Below are positions 1 to 8,104 of a stretch of 64,000 nt of DNA, piece after piece. The first letter of the stretch is position 1; each line of letters opens with the position of its first letter. The notes beneath the pieces were generated by a model. That model was not told the DNA's origin. It was given only the letters and a program-made list of their open reading frames with translations, and did not search any database. Both the position numbers and the translations under genes were made by a program. The DNA lies in the NCBI RefSeq assembly GCF_022133705.1, contig NZ_JAKNHJ010000002.1, positions 1-64,000 on the forward strand, given 5' to 3'. Origin of the DNA: Varibaculum cambriense. Its GTDB lineage: Bacteria; Actinomycetota; Actinomycetes; Actinomycetales; Actinomycetaceae.

Positions 1-55
<55 letters not shown>

Positions 56-81
56 TTGTCTATCCATTTTGGGGTGCATGC

Positions 82-150
82 GGGCTAATGCCCATTTCCG
101 GCTCCATATTCGGGTTAATACCCAAGTTAACCCGCGGTTAGGTATTAACC
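82..150. terminator. Cluster of three small hairpins 3' of the WXG100 gene
   Basis: Two related palindromes, GGGCTAATGCCC (82-93) and GGGTTAATACCC (112-123), differ at two positions that change together so pairing is kept. A third, GGTTA-ggtat-TAACC, lies at 136-150. They fill the region just downstream of the minus-strand WXG100 gene and may end its transcript, but there is no clear T-run, so the terminator role is inferred. Confidence 0.4.
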
Positions 151-435
151 GGCGAACATGGCGGCCGCCCCACTTTCAGCTTCTTCGTAACTTACAGAGG
201 CAGCCTGCAAGGCCTGACCAATAGAATCTAAAGCCGCCTCCATCTGGGCTTGCGCCGCGCGCCAGCGAGTTGCGCAATCCGCAAAGGAGCTAGCAGCTGC
301 CCCGGTCCAAGATCCTTGCAGAGCCTGCACTTGCGCCATCATGGCAGCGGCATCGGTGCGCAGTTGCCCGGCGATTGCTGCTGCCTGAGCTCCGGCTGCC
401 GATACTTGCCCGGAATCTACATTGAACTGTGCCAT
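145..435 (-). CDS. WXG100-family secreted protein (EsxA/EsxB-like)
   Basis: A 96-residue helical protein with the family hallmarks. The W-x-G turn is Trp43-Thr44-Gly45 in the middle, between two Ala/Gln-rich helices, and a YxxxE motif (Tyr83, Glu87) near the C terminus matches the type VII secretion signal YxxxD/E. Such proteins form helical-hairpin dimers exported by an EccC ATPase machine. The ATG is preceded by AAGGAG at 9 bases, supporting this start. No esx/ecc/ess gene is visible nearby, and the next gene upstream is unrelated, so this is an orphan effector or carrier as far as the window shows. Family assignment is firm; the partner and role are unknown. Confidence 0.88.
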   Translation of the reverse strand: MAQFNVDSGQVSAAGAQAAAIAGQLRTDAAAMMAQVQALQGSWTGAAASSFADCATRWRAAQAQMEAALDSIGQALQAASVSYEEAESGAAAMFAG

Positions 436-652
436 CTTGGTTTCTCCTTAAAATAACTGATTGATTGGCTATCGCCCTCAATCTAGAACCTGACTAGCCC
501 CGCTCAAACCTGCCCGATAATAGTTTCAGAAAACTAAATCCTTAGCTGATCCTGGGGACAAAATAATAGCCAGGGGCAGGGCTCATAAAGGTTGCCATCG
601 GAAGATCGAATCATCTGGTGCCGGTAATTTTGGACGACCAGAAAAGTAATCC

Positions 653-1786
653 CTAAAATTCGGTCAGCGAATCCTCGTCATCAGCGGAAGAATACATGGT
701 CTCTTCTACATCTTCATCTGTGGAGACGGTCGGTGTTTCTTCCTCTTCAAATTCTTCTTTCTCGGGTTCGGTGCGGCGATAATCGTCATTTTTAATAGTG
801 ACTTTCCGCATCGTAAAAGTGGAAAACTGGTCAGCCACATTTTCCATTGAAGAAAGACCATTTTCGCTATCATTATCGACATTTTCAGCTTGTAAGCGGG
901 CGCTGCGCGCTTCCAGGTCTTTTCTCTCGGTCGCCGAAATCTTTCTTAGGGGAGTCGTTAAAGAACTCGGGTTTTCTCCCCCGTTTAGAATAGGTCGTCG
1001 CGCAACTGTCCGCGGGGATGCCCTCTTGATAACCACAGTCTCGGAAGTATCTGCGCTGCGGGTTTTTTCTTTACTGCGAGGACGCAGGCCGGAACGCTCT
1101 TTCCCGGAAGTATTCCCGGGGATCAACGTCGATAGCTTCGCGTATTCGCCCTCTAGATTTTGCCGGGCGGCATTTTCGTTACCGCTGCCCAAAGGAGAAA
1201 GAAAAATAGCATCGCGCGCCAATAACTTTGAGATTAGTGACCGGCGTAACCGCGCATAGCGCAGCGGTTCCATAGTGTCCATTTCCGCTTGCATTAACTG
1301 GCAATAGCCTCGGTAATCCTGAGGAGAAGCTCCCAGATACGACATGGAGGCGTCAACGAATACACAGGCGTCCAGATCATCGGGCGGTGGCTGGCGCCCT
1401 TCCAGCATTAAAATCAATTCCCCGACCCGGGTAGCCAGCTCTTTTGGTAGTCCCATTTCTGCGAGGCGGGTAAGCGCAAAATCAGCCGAGGCGGGATAGT
1501 TTTCGTAGTTAGTAGTGTTTTTTGCGCGTGTTTGCGACTGGGTAATTACTCCGTGATACCAGGCGGCAACCGTTAATACCGCTGGCTGTTGGGAAGTGTT
1601 CGTATAATGATCCAAACAGGTAAGCAGACGGATTAAATGGTTCTTGGTATGGAATTGGCGCCCGGCAGACTGCCACATTTGCAGCAGCTTATCCGCTTCT
1701 TTGCGCAATAGGGTATCGTCGGTGATCCCCAGCTCTCGCATAGCTTTGACGAATCCCGTCTGCAGCCAAGATGGCGCACCTGGCAT
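653..1786 (-). CDS. HD-superfamily-like protein (COG4339 type) with long acidic tail
   Basis: A 377-residue protein. Residues 1-215 resemble the predicted metal-dependent HD phosphohydrolases of COG4339: a histidine pair in the RQFHTKNH region, AAWYHG, a later FVDASMSYLG segment, and an ARQNLEGEY helix. The HD dyad that gives the family its name reads His-Gly here, and the usual NEE helix is altered, so the metal site may be lost. Residues about 220-377 are low complexity, first basic and Ser/Thr-rich, then strongly acidic with runs of Glu and Asp, and probably disordered. It stands alone on the minus strand between the WXG100 gene and a two-component system. Function unknown; hydrolase activity is doubtful. 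Confidence 0.7.
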   Translation of the reverse strand: MPGAPSWLQTGFVKAMRELGITDDTLLRKEADKLLQMWQSAGRQFHTKNHLIRLLTCLDHYTNTSQQPAVLTVAAWYHGVITQSQTRAKNTTNYENYPASADFALTRLAEMGLPKELATRVGELILMLEGRQPPPDDLDACVFVDASMSYLGASPQDYRGYCQLMQAEMDTMEPLRYARLRRSLISKLLARDAIFLSPLGSGNENAARQNLEGEYAKLSTLIPGNTSGKERSGLRPRSKEKTRSADTSETVVIKRASPRTVARRPILNGGENPSSLTTPLRKISATERKDLEARSARLQAENVDNDSENGLSSMENVADQFSTFTMRKVTIKNDDYRRTEPEKEEFEEEETPTVSTDEDVEETMYSSADDEDSLTEF

Positions 1787-1884
1787 AGCCTTCGTACCCC
1801 CGACGATTGAGTGTTGCAGTGGTTATCCTACGGCTAAAATCGCTTTAGAGAAAATACAATCAAAAACAGCCCCCGCAGCTGCAA

Positions 1885-3525
1885 CTATGCTTCGATATTT
1901 TTCGGCATATCGGGCTGTGTGCTTCGCGTAGCTTTCTTTCCCGCGCCTTTCTTAAAAACTTTTGCGATTTTCTTACTCGCTTTTTTCTGGACGGCAGGAG
2001 GAGGTAGCGCCGGGAAAGACATTCGTATCGTTAGCCCCCCGCCGGCAGTGGGCAGCGCCTGGGCAGTTCCGCCATGCACCGCGGCGATAGCCGCCACGAT
2101 CGAGAGACCCAGACCGGTACCGCCGGTTTGCCGCGAACGCGAACCGTCACGGCGGTAAAAGCGTCCAAAAATCTCCTCAAGTTCTTCTTCGGGAACTCCC
2201 TCGCCGTGATCACGTACTTCTAATACTGCTTCACCAGAGTTAATCCCGGCCAAGATTTCTACCGGTACCTGGGGGTTGGTGTAGCGTTCCACATTGCCGA
2301 TTAGATTGGTCATCACTTGGGTTAGTTGATCGCGATCGGCTAACACCAGGGCGCTTTCCCCCTCATCTAACTCCAATGCGGAGCCATCTAGATGGAGTAA
2401 ACTAATGTCTCGCTCTGGCGAAAGTGCCGATAAATCTAATGCTCCTGCCGCCGCTATCCGGTAAAGATCTACCGCCTCCATTTTTATTTTCCGTCCTTCG
2501 TCCAGACGCGCAAGCTTTAGTAGATCCTCTACCAGAAGTCCCATCCGGGTGGCTTCTGACTCGATTCGCCCCATAACTTCTTCCACCCGCTCGGGGGGTA
2601 CCCCGCCCATTCTGTACAGTTCCCCGTATCCGCGGATGGCTGCTAAGGGGGTGCGTAACTCGTGAGAAGCATCAGAAACAAACTGGCGGACTTTTTGCTC
2701 GTTACGCTTTTGAGTAACAATAGTTTCTTCAATCCGAGAAAGCATAAAGTTGAGCGCAGAAGCCAGCGAAAGCACTTCTCCGGCACGCACCTGGGATAAA
2801 TCAATACGTTCGTGCAGGTCCCCCGAGGCGATTTTCCCGGCAACCTCCTCCATTTGCCGCAGAGGGCGCAGGGAGACTTGCACTAATACATAGGCTAAAA
2901 CCCCGCCGACCAAAATAATGATGAGCGAAGTGCCCAGAACGTTAATCCCGGTAGCGGTAACTGTTTGGGTAACGGTTTGCAGCGGCAGCGCCACTATTAA
3001 GGTCCCGGTGATCTTGGGGGTTTGGTCGCTACGAATTGGCAGCATAATGGCGCGCCAAGATGAAGAGGATTCGCCTGCGATCGTAAAGGGCTTTTCCCAC
3101 TTGATGTCGCGGGAACGCTCTGCCAGCTCTAGAGCTTTAGAGTCTGGGCGTCCTCTATCTACCGCCGCGGCAGAAGAGGTAGCTTCGGCTACCTGTCCGG
3201 CGTAGTTGACTCTCACAAAATAATTGGTGGGCTGATTGCCTTGGAAAGTCCCTTTATCTAGTAGATCTACTAAATCGTTAGTTTTTATCCGCGAGGCGGT
3301 AGCCTTCAGATTGGAATCTATCTGCGCGGTCAAATGCGAATGCAAGATCCCGAGCATGGCGGCTCCAGTTCCGCCCAGCCCGCCAGCCAGCAGTGCCATG
3401 ATAACCAGCACTAAACGCCAGGTGAGCGGGATTCGTTGCCAATAGGTACGGTGCTGCTTGCTGTCTTTTGGCGCCGGATTATCCGCAGAAAACTGCTCTG
3501 CTTTACCGGGGACTTCTGGGGTCAT
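1885..3525 (-). CDS. Two-component sensor histidine kinase (PhoR/TcrY-like)
   Basis: A 546-residue membrane kinase. Order: short cytoplasmic N terminus, TM1 (about 36-60), an extracytoplasmic sensor region to about 195, TM2 (about 195-217), HAMP, a dimerisation helix with the phospho-acceptor motif FVSDASHELRTPLA, then an HATPase domain with an N-box, DHGEG and GGTGLGL. The C terminus is Lys/Ala-rich and probably disordered. A longer reading from 3672 is open but would overlap the response regulator by 148 bases; I prefer the ATG at 3525, which overlaps the regulator stop as TAATG and implies translational coupling. It should phosphorylate the response regulator just upstream. The signal is not evident. 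PhoR-like by architecture. Confidence 0.87.
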   Translation of the reverse strand: MTPEVPGKAEQFSADNPAPKDSKQHRTYWQRIPLTWRLVLVIMALLAGGLGGTGAAMLGILHSHLTAQIDSNLKATASRIKTNDLVDLLDKGTFQGNQPTNYFVRVNYAGQVAEATSSAAAVDRGRPDSKALELAERSRDIKWEKPFTIAGESSSSWRAIMLPIRSDQTPKITGTLIVALPLQTVTQTVTATGINVLGTSLIIILVGGVLAYVLVQVSLRPLRQMEEVAGKIASGDLHERIDLSQVRAGEVLSLASALNFMLSRIEETIVTQKRNEQKVRQFVSDASHELRTPLAAIRGYGELYRMGGVPPERVEEVMGRIESEATRMGLLVEDLLKLARLDEGRKIKMEAVDLYRIAAAGALDLSALSPERDISLLHLDGSALELDEGESALVLADRDQLTQVMTNLIGNVERYTNPQVPVEILAGINSGEAVLEVRDHGEGVPEEELEEIFGRFYRRDGSRSRQTGGTGLGLSIVAAIAAVHGGTAQALPTAGGGLTIRMSFPALPPPAVQKKASKKIAKVFKKGAGKKATRSTQPDMPKNIEA

Positions 3526-4229
3526 TAGTGCTTTCCGGTGCGAATCATGTAGCCGATGCCCCGGCGGGTGGTGATGATATCTCCACATGACCCCGGCACA
3601 TCTAGTTTGCGTCGCAGATAGGAAATATACGATTCCACAATCGCCGCTTCGCCGTTCCAGTCGTATTCCCACACGTGGTCGAGGATTTGGGCTTTCGAAA
3701 CTACTCGCCCTTCGTTAATCATTAGGTAGCGTAGCAATTTGAATTCGGTAGGGGAGAGGTCGATTACTTGGCCGGCACGCCGGACTTCATGAGCGTCCTC
3801 GTCTAAAGCAATATCGGCCACCCGGATGACCGCGTCTTCACCCGCAAGCCCCCGGGTGCGTCGGAGGATTGCGTTAATCCGTGCCACCACTTCCTCGAGG
3901 CCGAAAGGTTTGGTTACGTAATCGTCCCCACCTACGGTCAGACCCTGAACTTTATCACTCATGTCGTCTTTTGCGGTCAGGAAAAGAATGGGGGTGGTGA
4001 AGCCATTTTCGCGCAGGCGGCGAGTGACAGTGAAGCCGTCCACGTCGGGCAACATTACGTCTAATACGATCAAATCCGGATCGGTAGATTCGGCCTGTTT
4101 TATCGCTTCGGAGCCGTCAGCAGCCGTGAAAACTTCGAATCCGGTATAGCGCAAGGAAGAGGCTAACAAATCGCGGATATTGGGTTCATCGTCTACTACT
4201 AGTAGGCGAGCAGTGTCATTAGCAGTCAT
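3525..4229 (-). CDS. OmpR-family response regulator (PhoP/TcrX-like)
   Basis: A 234-residue regulator. The receiver domain (about 8-120) has the acidic pair DDE, the phosphorylation site in LIVLDVMLPD, and the conserved Lys in VTKPF. A winged-helix Trans_reg_C domain follows (about 135-232), ending in the family motif RRGIGYMIR. The receiver resembles mycobacterial PhoP in the GGDDYVTKPFGLEEVVARI segment. It is the first gene of a two-gene operon with the kinase at 1885-3525, the stop and start overlapping. Targets cannot be read from the sequence. Its promoter should lie in 4230-4377, shared divergently with the PanC-like gene. Confidence 0.9.
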   Translation of the reverse strand: MTANDTARLLVVDDEPNIRDLLASSLRYTGFEVFTAADGSEAIKQAESTDPDLIVLDVMLPDVDGFTVTRRLRENGFTTPILFLTAKDDMSDKVQGLTVGGDDYVTKPFGLEEVVARINAILRRTRGLAGEDAVIRVADIALDEDAHEVRRAGQVIDLSPTEFKLLRYLMINEGRVVSKAQILDHVWEYDWNGEAAIVESYISYLRRKLDVPGSCGDIITTRRGIGYMIRTGKH

Positions 4230-4377
4230 AGCAGGAATTATTACCGAGAAAACTGGATGATAGCTGAATAGACTCTGACAGCTAGGTGGGTAAAAGCTTA
4301 GGGCGGGCAGGTGTTAATCTCGGCTCTCGACAGGTAGAATCAAGCCAGCAACAACAAGATAACCTGAGGGAAATAGC

Positions 4378-5229
4378 GTGAATAAAGCGAAAGAACCGCT
4401 GGTAGTACATGATCGTCAAACCTTGGAGCGGGTAGAAAGAAATGCCGGAACCGTGGGGCTGGTGGTCACTCGCGGTAACTGGCATCCCGGGCATCAGGCT
4501 GCTTTTGCTGAGGCCAGCGGGCGGGTAGATACCCTGGTGGCCTCGGTTTATACCGATCCGGTAGGGCCAGCCTTTGAGACTACCTCCGATATGATTAGCG
4601 CTGCGGATTTAGAGTTAGCGGCGCGCAGTGGGGTAGATATTATTTTCGCGCCCTCAACTGAGGCTTTTTACCCTTTCGGGGCGGCACTAACGGTGTTAGA
4701 CCCCGGGCAGATTATCCGCCAATATGAAGGTGCGCACCACCCTGAGCAGGCACGCGATCGCCTAACCCAATTGGTGAAAATGTTGGGTATCGTCCGTCCT
4801 CATAAAGTATTTATCGGGCAATGCGATGCCCAGTTTTTAGCGGCGGTGCGCCTGGTGGTGCGGGATTTGGATATTCCGGTATCGGTAGAGGCGGTTCCTA
4901 CTTTCCGGGATTTAGATGGACTCACCGTTTCCCAGATCACCCAGGCTCTTTCCCCTACGCAGCGCGAGGATGCTACTTACTTCGCGAAAGCCCTATTTGC
5001 GGGAGTGCAGGAGGCAGCATCCTCAGGCTCTGGGGCGGCAGTGCTTGCGGCAACCCGGCAGGCTCTGGGGGAAAGCGGCGCCGAAATTGAGTATCTTGAT
5101 TTGGTCGATCCGATTTCCTTCGAATCCTGGCAGGCAGATGGCCCCAGCACTGCCTGCCTAATCGCAGCGGTAAAGCTAGGTGACATCCGTTTGAGCGATA
5201 ACCAGTTAGTGGTACTTTCCCGTCCTTAA
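4378..5229 (+). CDS. PanC-like protein (pantothenate synthetase fold) with altered catalytic motifs
   Basis: A 283-residue protein with the fold pattern of pantoate-beta-alanine ligase. The HIGH-type motif is kept (WHPGH, His36 and His39). The FGEKDYQQ loop reads FIGQCDAQF (145-153), replacing the catalytic Lys with Cys149, and the RDxDGLAxSSRN segment reads RDLDGLTVSQI (177-187), losing the Arg after the serine. In characterised PanC these Lys and Arg residues bind ATP and the adenylate. It lies directly before lysS, and panC-(panD)-(coaX)-lysS order is common in actinobacteria, so orthology is likely, but panD and coaX are absent. Start is GTG with GAGGG upstream. Either inactive, repurposed, or a diverged nucleotidyl-transfer enzyme. 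Confidence 0.7.
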   Translation: MNKAKEPLVVHDRQTLERVERNAGTVGLVVTRGNWHPGHQAAFAEASGRVDTLVASVYTDPVGPAFETTSDMISAADLELAARSGVDIIFAPSTEAFYPFGAALTVLDPGQIIRQYEGAHHPEQARDRLTQLVKMLGIVRPHKVFIGQCDAQFLAAVRLVVRDLDIPVSVEAVPTFRDLDGLTVSQITQALSPTQREDATYFAKALFAGVQEAASSGSGAAVLAATRQALGESGAEIEYLDLVDPISFESWQADGPSTACLIAAVKLGDIRLSDNQLVVLSRP

Positions 5230-5241
5230 ACCCGGGTTTAA
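5226..5241. terminator. 16-bp palindrome overlapping the PanC-like stop codon
   Basis: TTAAACCCGGGTTTAA is a perfect palindrome that includes the TAA stop of the preceding gene. There is no following T-run, so a terminator or regulatory role before lysS is only possible. Confidence 0.3.
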
Positions 5242-5279
5242 GCTAGCGAGATTGAACCGGTTAACCGCTCATAGCTAAC

Positions 5280-6821
5280 ATGGAATGCGTGAGTGAAGCT
5301 AATAACCAAAGTGTGCCGGAACAGATTCGTATTCGCGCTGACAAACGTCAGCGCCTGATTGATGATGGTCGCAACCCCTATCCCATCGCAGTACCTATTA
5401 CTCATACCCTGAGCCAGGTGCGGGAAAAATACCCGAACCTAGCAGCTGGGGAAGAAACTGAAGACTTCGTGGGGGTCGCCGGGAGGGTAGTGTTTTCCCG
5501 TAATACCGGTAAGCTCTGCTTCGTAACTTTGCAGCAAGGCGATGGCACTCGCTTGCAAGCTATGCTTTCTGCCGCCCAAGTGGGTAAAGATTCCCTCAGT
5601 GATTACAAAGCCGATGTAGATCTGGGGGATCACCTGTTTGTTTACGGACGGGTAATTGCCTCCAAACGCGGGGAGCTTTCGGTCATGGCACAGCCTGGTG
5701 AGGACGGACAACCCGCCTGGCAGCTCACTTCCAAGTCATTGCGTCCGCTGCCGAAAACTTTTAAGACCGAGGACGGGCAAGAGGTTTCTCTGTCTGAAGA
5801 CCAGCGAGTGCGTCACCGGGAAGTAGATATGATCACCCGGGAAGCTGCTCGCGAAATGGTGCGCACCCGCGCGAAGGTGGTGGCTTCCCTGCGCGAAACT
5901 TTATCCGGGCAGGACTTTATCGAAGTGGAAACCCCGATGCTGCAAACTCTGCACGGTGGGGCAGCTGCCCGCCCCTTCGTCACTCATATGAACGCCTATG
6001 ACACTGACCTGTATTTGCGGATCGCCCCGGAACTATTCTTAAAACGTTGCCTGGTAGGCGGGATTGATCGGGTTTTTGAAATCAACCGCAATTTCCGCAA
6101 CGAAGGTGCAGATTCCTCGCATTCTCCCGAGTTCACCATGCTAGAGGCTTACCAGGCCTACGGGAATTATCGCCAGATTGCCGAACTTACCCGCCAGCTG
6201 GTGCAAAATGCGGCGCAGGCTGCCCTGGGAACTACCGTCGCAACCTTGCCGAACGGAGAATCTTATGACCTGGGGGGACAGTGGGAATGGATTGACCTGT
6301 ATGGTTCCCTATCAGCGGCTTTGGGGCAAGAAATTACTCCGCGTACCCCTCGGGAAGAATTGGTGAAACTGGCTAAGGAGCGCGAGATTGAAGTCGAAAA
6401 GTTCTATTCTCCCGGCAAAATCGTGGAGCTGCTATGGGAAGAGGAAGTCGGGGACGCGCTCTATGCTCCCACTTTCGTAGCGGACTTCCCTGAAGACACC
6501 TCCCCACTGGTGAAATCACATCCCGAAAAACCCGGCCAGGTGCAAAAATGGGATCTGTATGTGCGCGGATTCGAGCTGGCTACCGGCTATTCGGAACTGA
6601 ATGATCCGGTGATTCAGCGTGAACGTTTTGAAGCGCAATCTCTTGATGCCGCCAACGGCGACCCGGAAGCTATGCAAGTAGATGAAGAATTCCTGCAAGC
6701 GATTGAAGCGGGAATGCCGCCAGCTGGGGGCATGGGAATGGGGCTTGACCGCCTGCTAATGGCGATTACTGGTCTGGGGATTCGCGAAACCATTACTTTC
6801 CCGCTGGTAAAGCGGATTTAA
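5280..6821 (+). CDS. lysS: Lysyl-tRNA synthetase, class II
   Basis: A 513-residue class II aminoacyl-tRNA synthetase that charges tRNA-Lys. The N-terminal OB-fold anticodon-binding domain covers about 60-165 (GVAGRVVFSRNTGKLCFVTLQ). The catalytic core from about 185 has the class II motifs: motif 1 around FIEVETPMLQ, motif 2 in FEINRNFRNEGADSSHSPEFTMLE, and motif 3 in PPAGGMGMGLDRLLMAITG. Length and order are typical for bacterial LysS. The ATG at 5280 is used here; a GTG nine bases later is a plausible alternative. It stands between the PanC-like gene and a MetE-like gene, with its own upstream region of about 50 bases. Confidence 0.95.
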   Translation: MECVSEANNQSVPEQIRIRADKRQRLIDDGRNPYPIAVPITHTLSQVREKYPNLAAGEETEDFVGVAGRVVFSRNTGKLCFVTLQQGDGTRLQAMLSAAQVGKDSLSDYKADVDLGDHLFVYGRVIASKRGELSVMAQPGEDGQPAWQLTSKSLRPLPKTFKTEDGQEVSLSEDQRVRHREVDMITREAAREMVRTRAKVVASLRETLSGQDFIEVETPMLQTLHGGAAARPFVTHMNAYDTDLYLRIAPELFLKRCLVGGIDRVFEINRNFRNEGADSSHSPEFTMLEAYQAYGNYRQIAELTRQLVQNAAQAALGTTVATLPNGESYDLGGQWEWIDLYGSLSAALGQEITPRTPREELVKLAKEREIEVEKFYSPGKIVELLWEEEVGDALYAPTFVADFPEDTSPLVKSHPEKPGQVQKWDLYVRGFELATGYSELNDPVIQRERFEAQSLDAANGDPEAMQVDEEFLQAIEAGMPPAGGMGMGLDRLLMAITGLGIRETITFPLVKRI

Positions 6822-6897
6822 ATAGTCTGGTTGCGGCGGAAATCCGCCGGCACCCTCCAAAAATCTTATTGTTAAGTAACTAGGGAAGGGGATAATA

Positions 6898-8085
6898 ATG
6901 CCCGTAAAAACTACCCATGTGGGGTCACTGCCGCGAACTCCGCAGCTGCTAGAAGCCAATAACCTGATGTCCGCTGGGAAAATCAGCCCCCAGCAGTTCG
7001 AAGAAATTATCGAACGCGCCTCCGCGGAAGTGGTAGCCAAGCAACGCGAAATCGGTATTGATATTGTCAATGAGGGCGAGTACGGACACGTTACCTCGGG
7101 GGCGGTCGACTATGGCGCCTGGTGGAACTATTCTTTCTCTCGCCTGGGGGGACTTACCCAAACCGATGAGGATCGTTGGGCAAAAACCGAGGTTATTCGC
7201 TCCGAGCCCGGCAATATCCGGCTTACTACTTTCACTGACCGGCGCGACCGCAACCTATTTCGCGAAGCCTATGAAGATCCGGACTCGGGAGTTCTCGGTA
7301 ATCGCAACTCCGTAGGTAACCCGGTGATTACTGGTCCGCTTAGCTATATCGGGGCTGACGCTGCTCGCCGGGATGTAAATCTGTTGCTCAAAGGGCTGCA
7401 AGCTAATGGCCTGGATGCTTCTTCCGGCTTTATCGCCGCTCTTTCGCCCGGATCTTGCGCGCGGGTAGATAACCGTTATTACCGCACCGATGAGGAAGTA
7501 GTCTGGGCATGTGCGGATGCGATGCGCCAAGAATATAAGATCATCACCGATGCCGGTCTCACGGTGCAGATTGATGATCCCTCTATCGCGGAATCCTGGG
7601 ATCAAATCAACCCGGAACCTTCGCTAGAGGACTACAAAAAGTTCATCGGGGTGCGCATCGAGGCTCTGAACTGGGCGTTAAAAGATATTCCTACTGAACT
7701 TACCCGTTTCCACGTGTGTTGGGGGTCTTGGCACGGTCCACACACTACCGATATTCCCTTCGCCGATATTGTGGAGGACGTGTTGCGGGTCGATGCGAGA
7801 GGCTACACTTTCGAGGCCTCTTCGCCGCGCCATGCCCATGAATGGCGTATTTGGCACGAATACCAGTTGCCGGCGGACAAGGTGCTCATCCCCGGCGTGG
7901 TATGTCATTCCACCAATATCGTGGAACATCCTCAGCTGGTAGCCGATAGGTTGTCGCGCTACGTGGCGGCAGTTGGCCCGGAGCGGGTAATCGCTTCTAC
8001 TGACTGCGGGCTAGGCGGGCGCCTGCATTCCTCAATCGCCTGGGCGAAATTAGAGTCCCTGGTGGCTGGGGCACAGCTGGTTTAA
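6898..8085 (+). CDS. MetE C-terminal-domain protein (cobalamin-independent methionine synthase family)
   Basis: A 395-residue TIM-barrel protein of the COG0620 family, equivalent to the C-terminal catalytic half of MetE. The zinc ligands are recognisable: His272 and Cys274 in RFHVCWGS, Glu306 in YTFEASS, and Cys370 in STDCGLGG. The N terminus (TTHVGSLPR) matches the substrate-binding start of the family. Without the N-terminal MetE domain it probably does not use the standard folate-dependent route; single-domain relatives include YxjG/YxjH-type proteins and other thiol methyltransferases. A good Shine-Dalgarno (AAGGGG) precedes the ATG. Fourteen bases or so separate it from manA, suggesting a joint transcript. 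Substrates are not known. Confidence 0.85.
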   Translation: MPVKTTHVGSLPRTPQLLEANNLMSAGKISPQQFEEIIERASAEVVAKQREIGIDIVNEGEYGHVTSGAVDYGAWWNYSFSRLGGLTQTDEDRWAKTEVIRSEPGNIRLTTFTDRRDRNLFREAYEDPDSGVLGNRNSVGNPVITGPLSYIGADAARRDVNLLLKGLQANGLDASSGFIAALSPGSCARVDNRYYRTDEEVVWACADAMRQEYKIITDAGLTVQIDDPSIAESWDQINPEPSLEDYKKFIGVRIEALNWALKDIPTELTRFHVCWGSWHGPHTTDIPFADIVEDVLRVDARGYTFEASSPRHAHEWRIWHEYQLPADKVLIPGVVCHSTNIVEHPQLVADRLSRYVAAVGPERVIASTDCGLGGRLHSSIAWAKLESLVAGAQLV

Positions 8086-8104
8086 GGCCGGGAGGGTTTC
8101 TACC

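Noticed and set aside
798-1259. A 153-codon plus-strand frame
   Set aside because: Antisense to the disordered tail of the HD-like protein; no ribosome site and no protein-like pattern.
5230-5280. A T-box or lysine riboswitch before lysS
   Set aside because: Only about 50 bases lie between the genes, with no room for either element.
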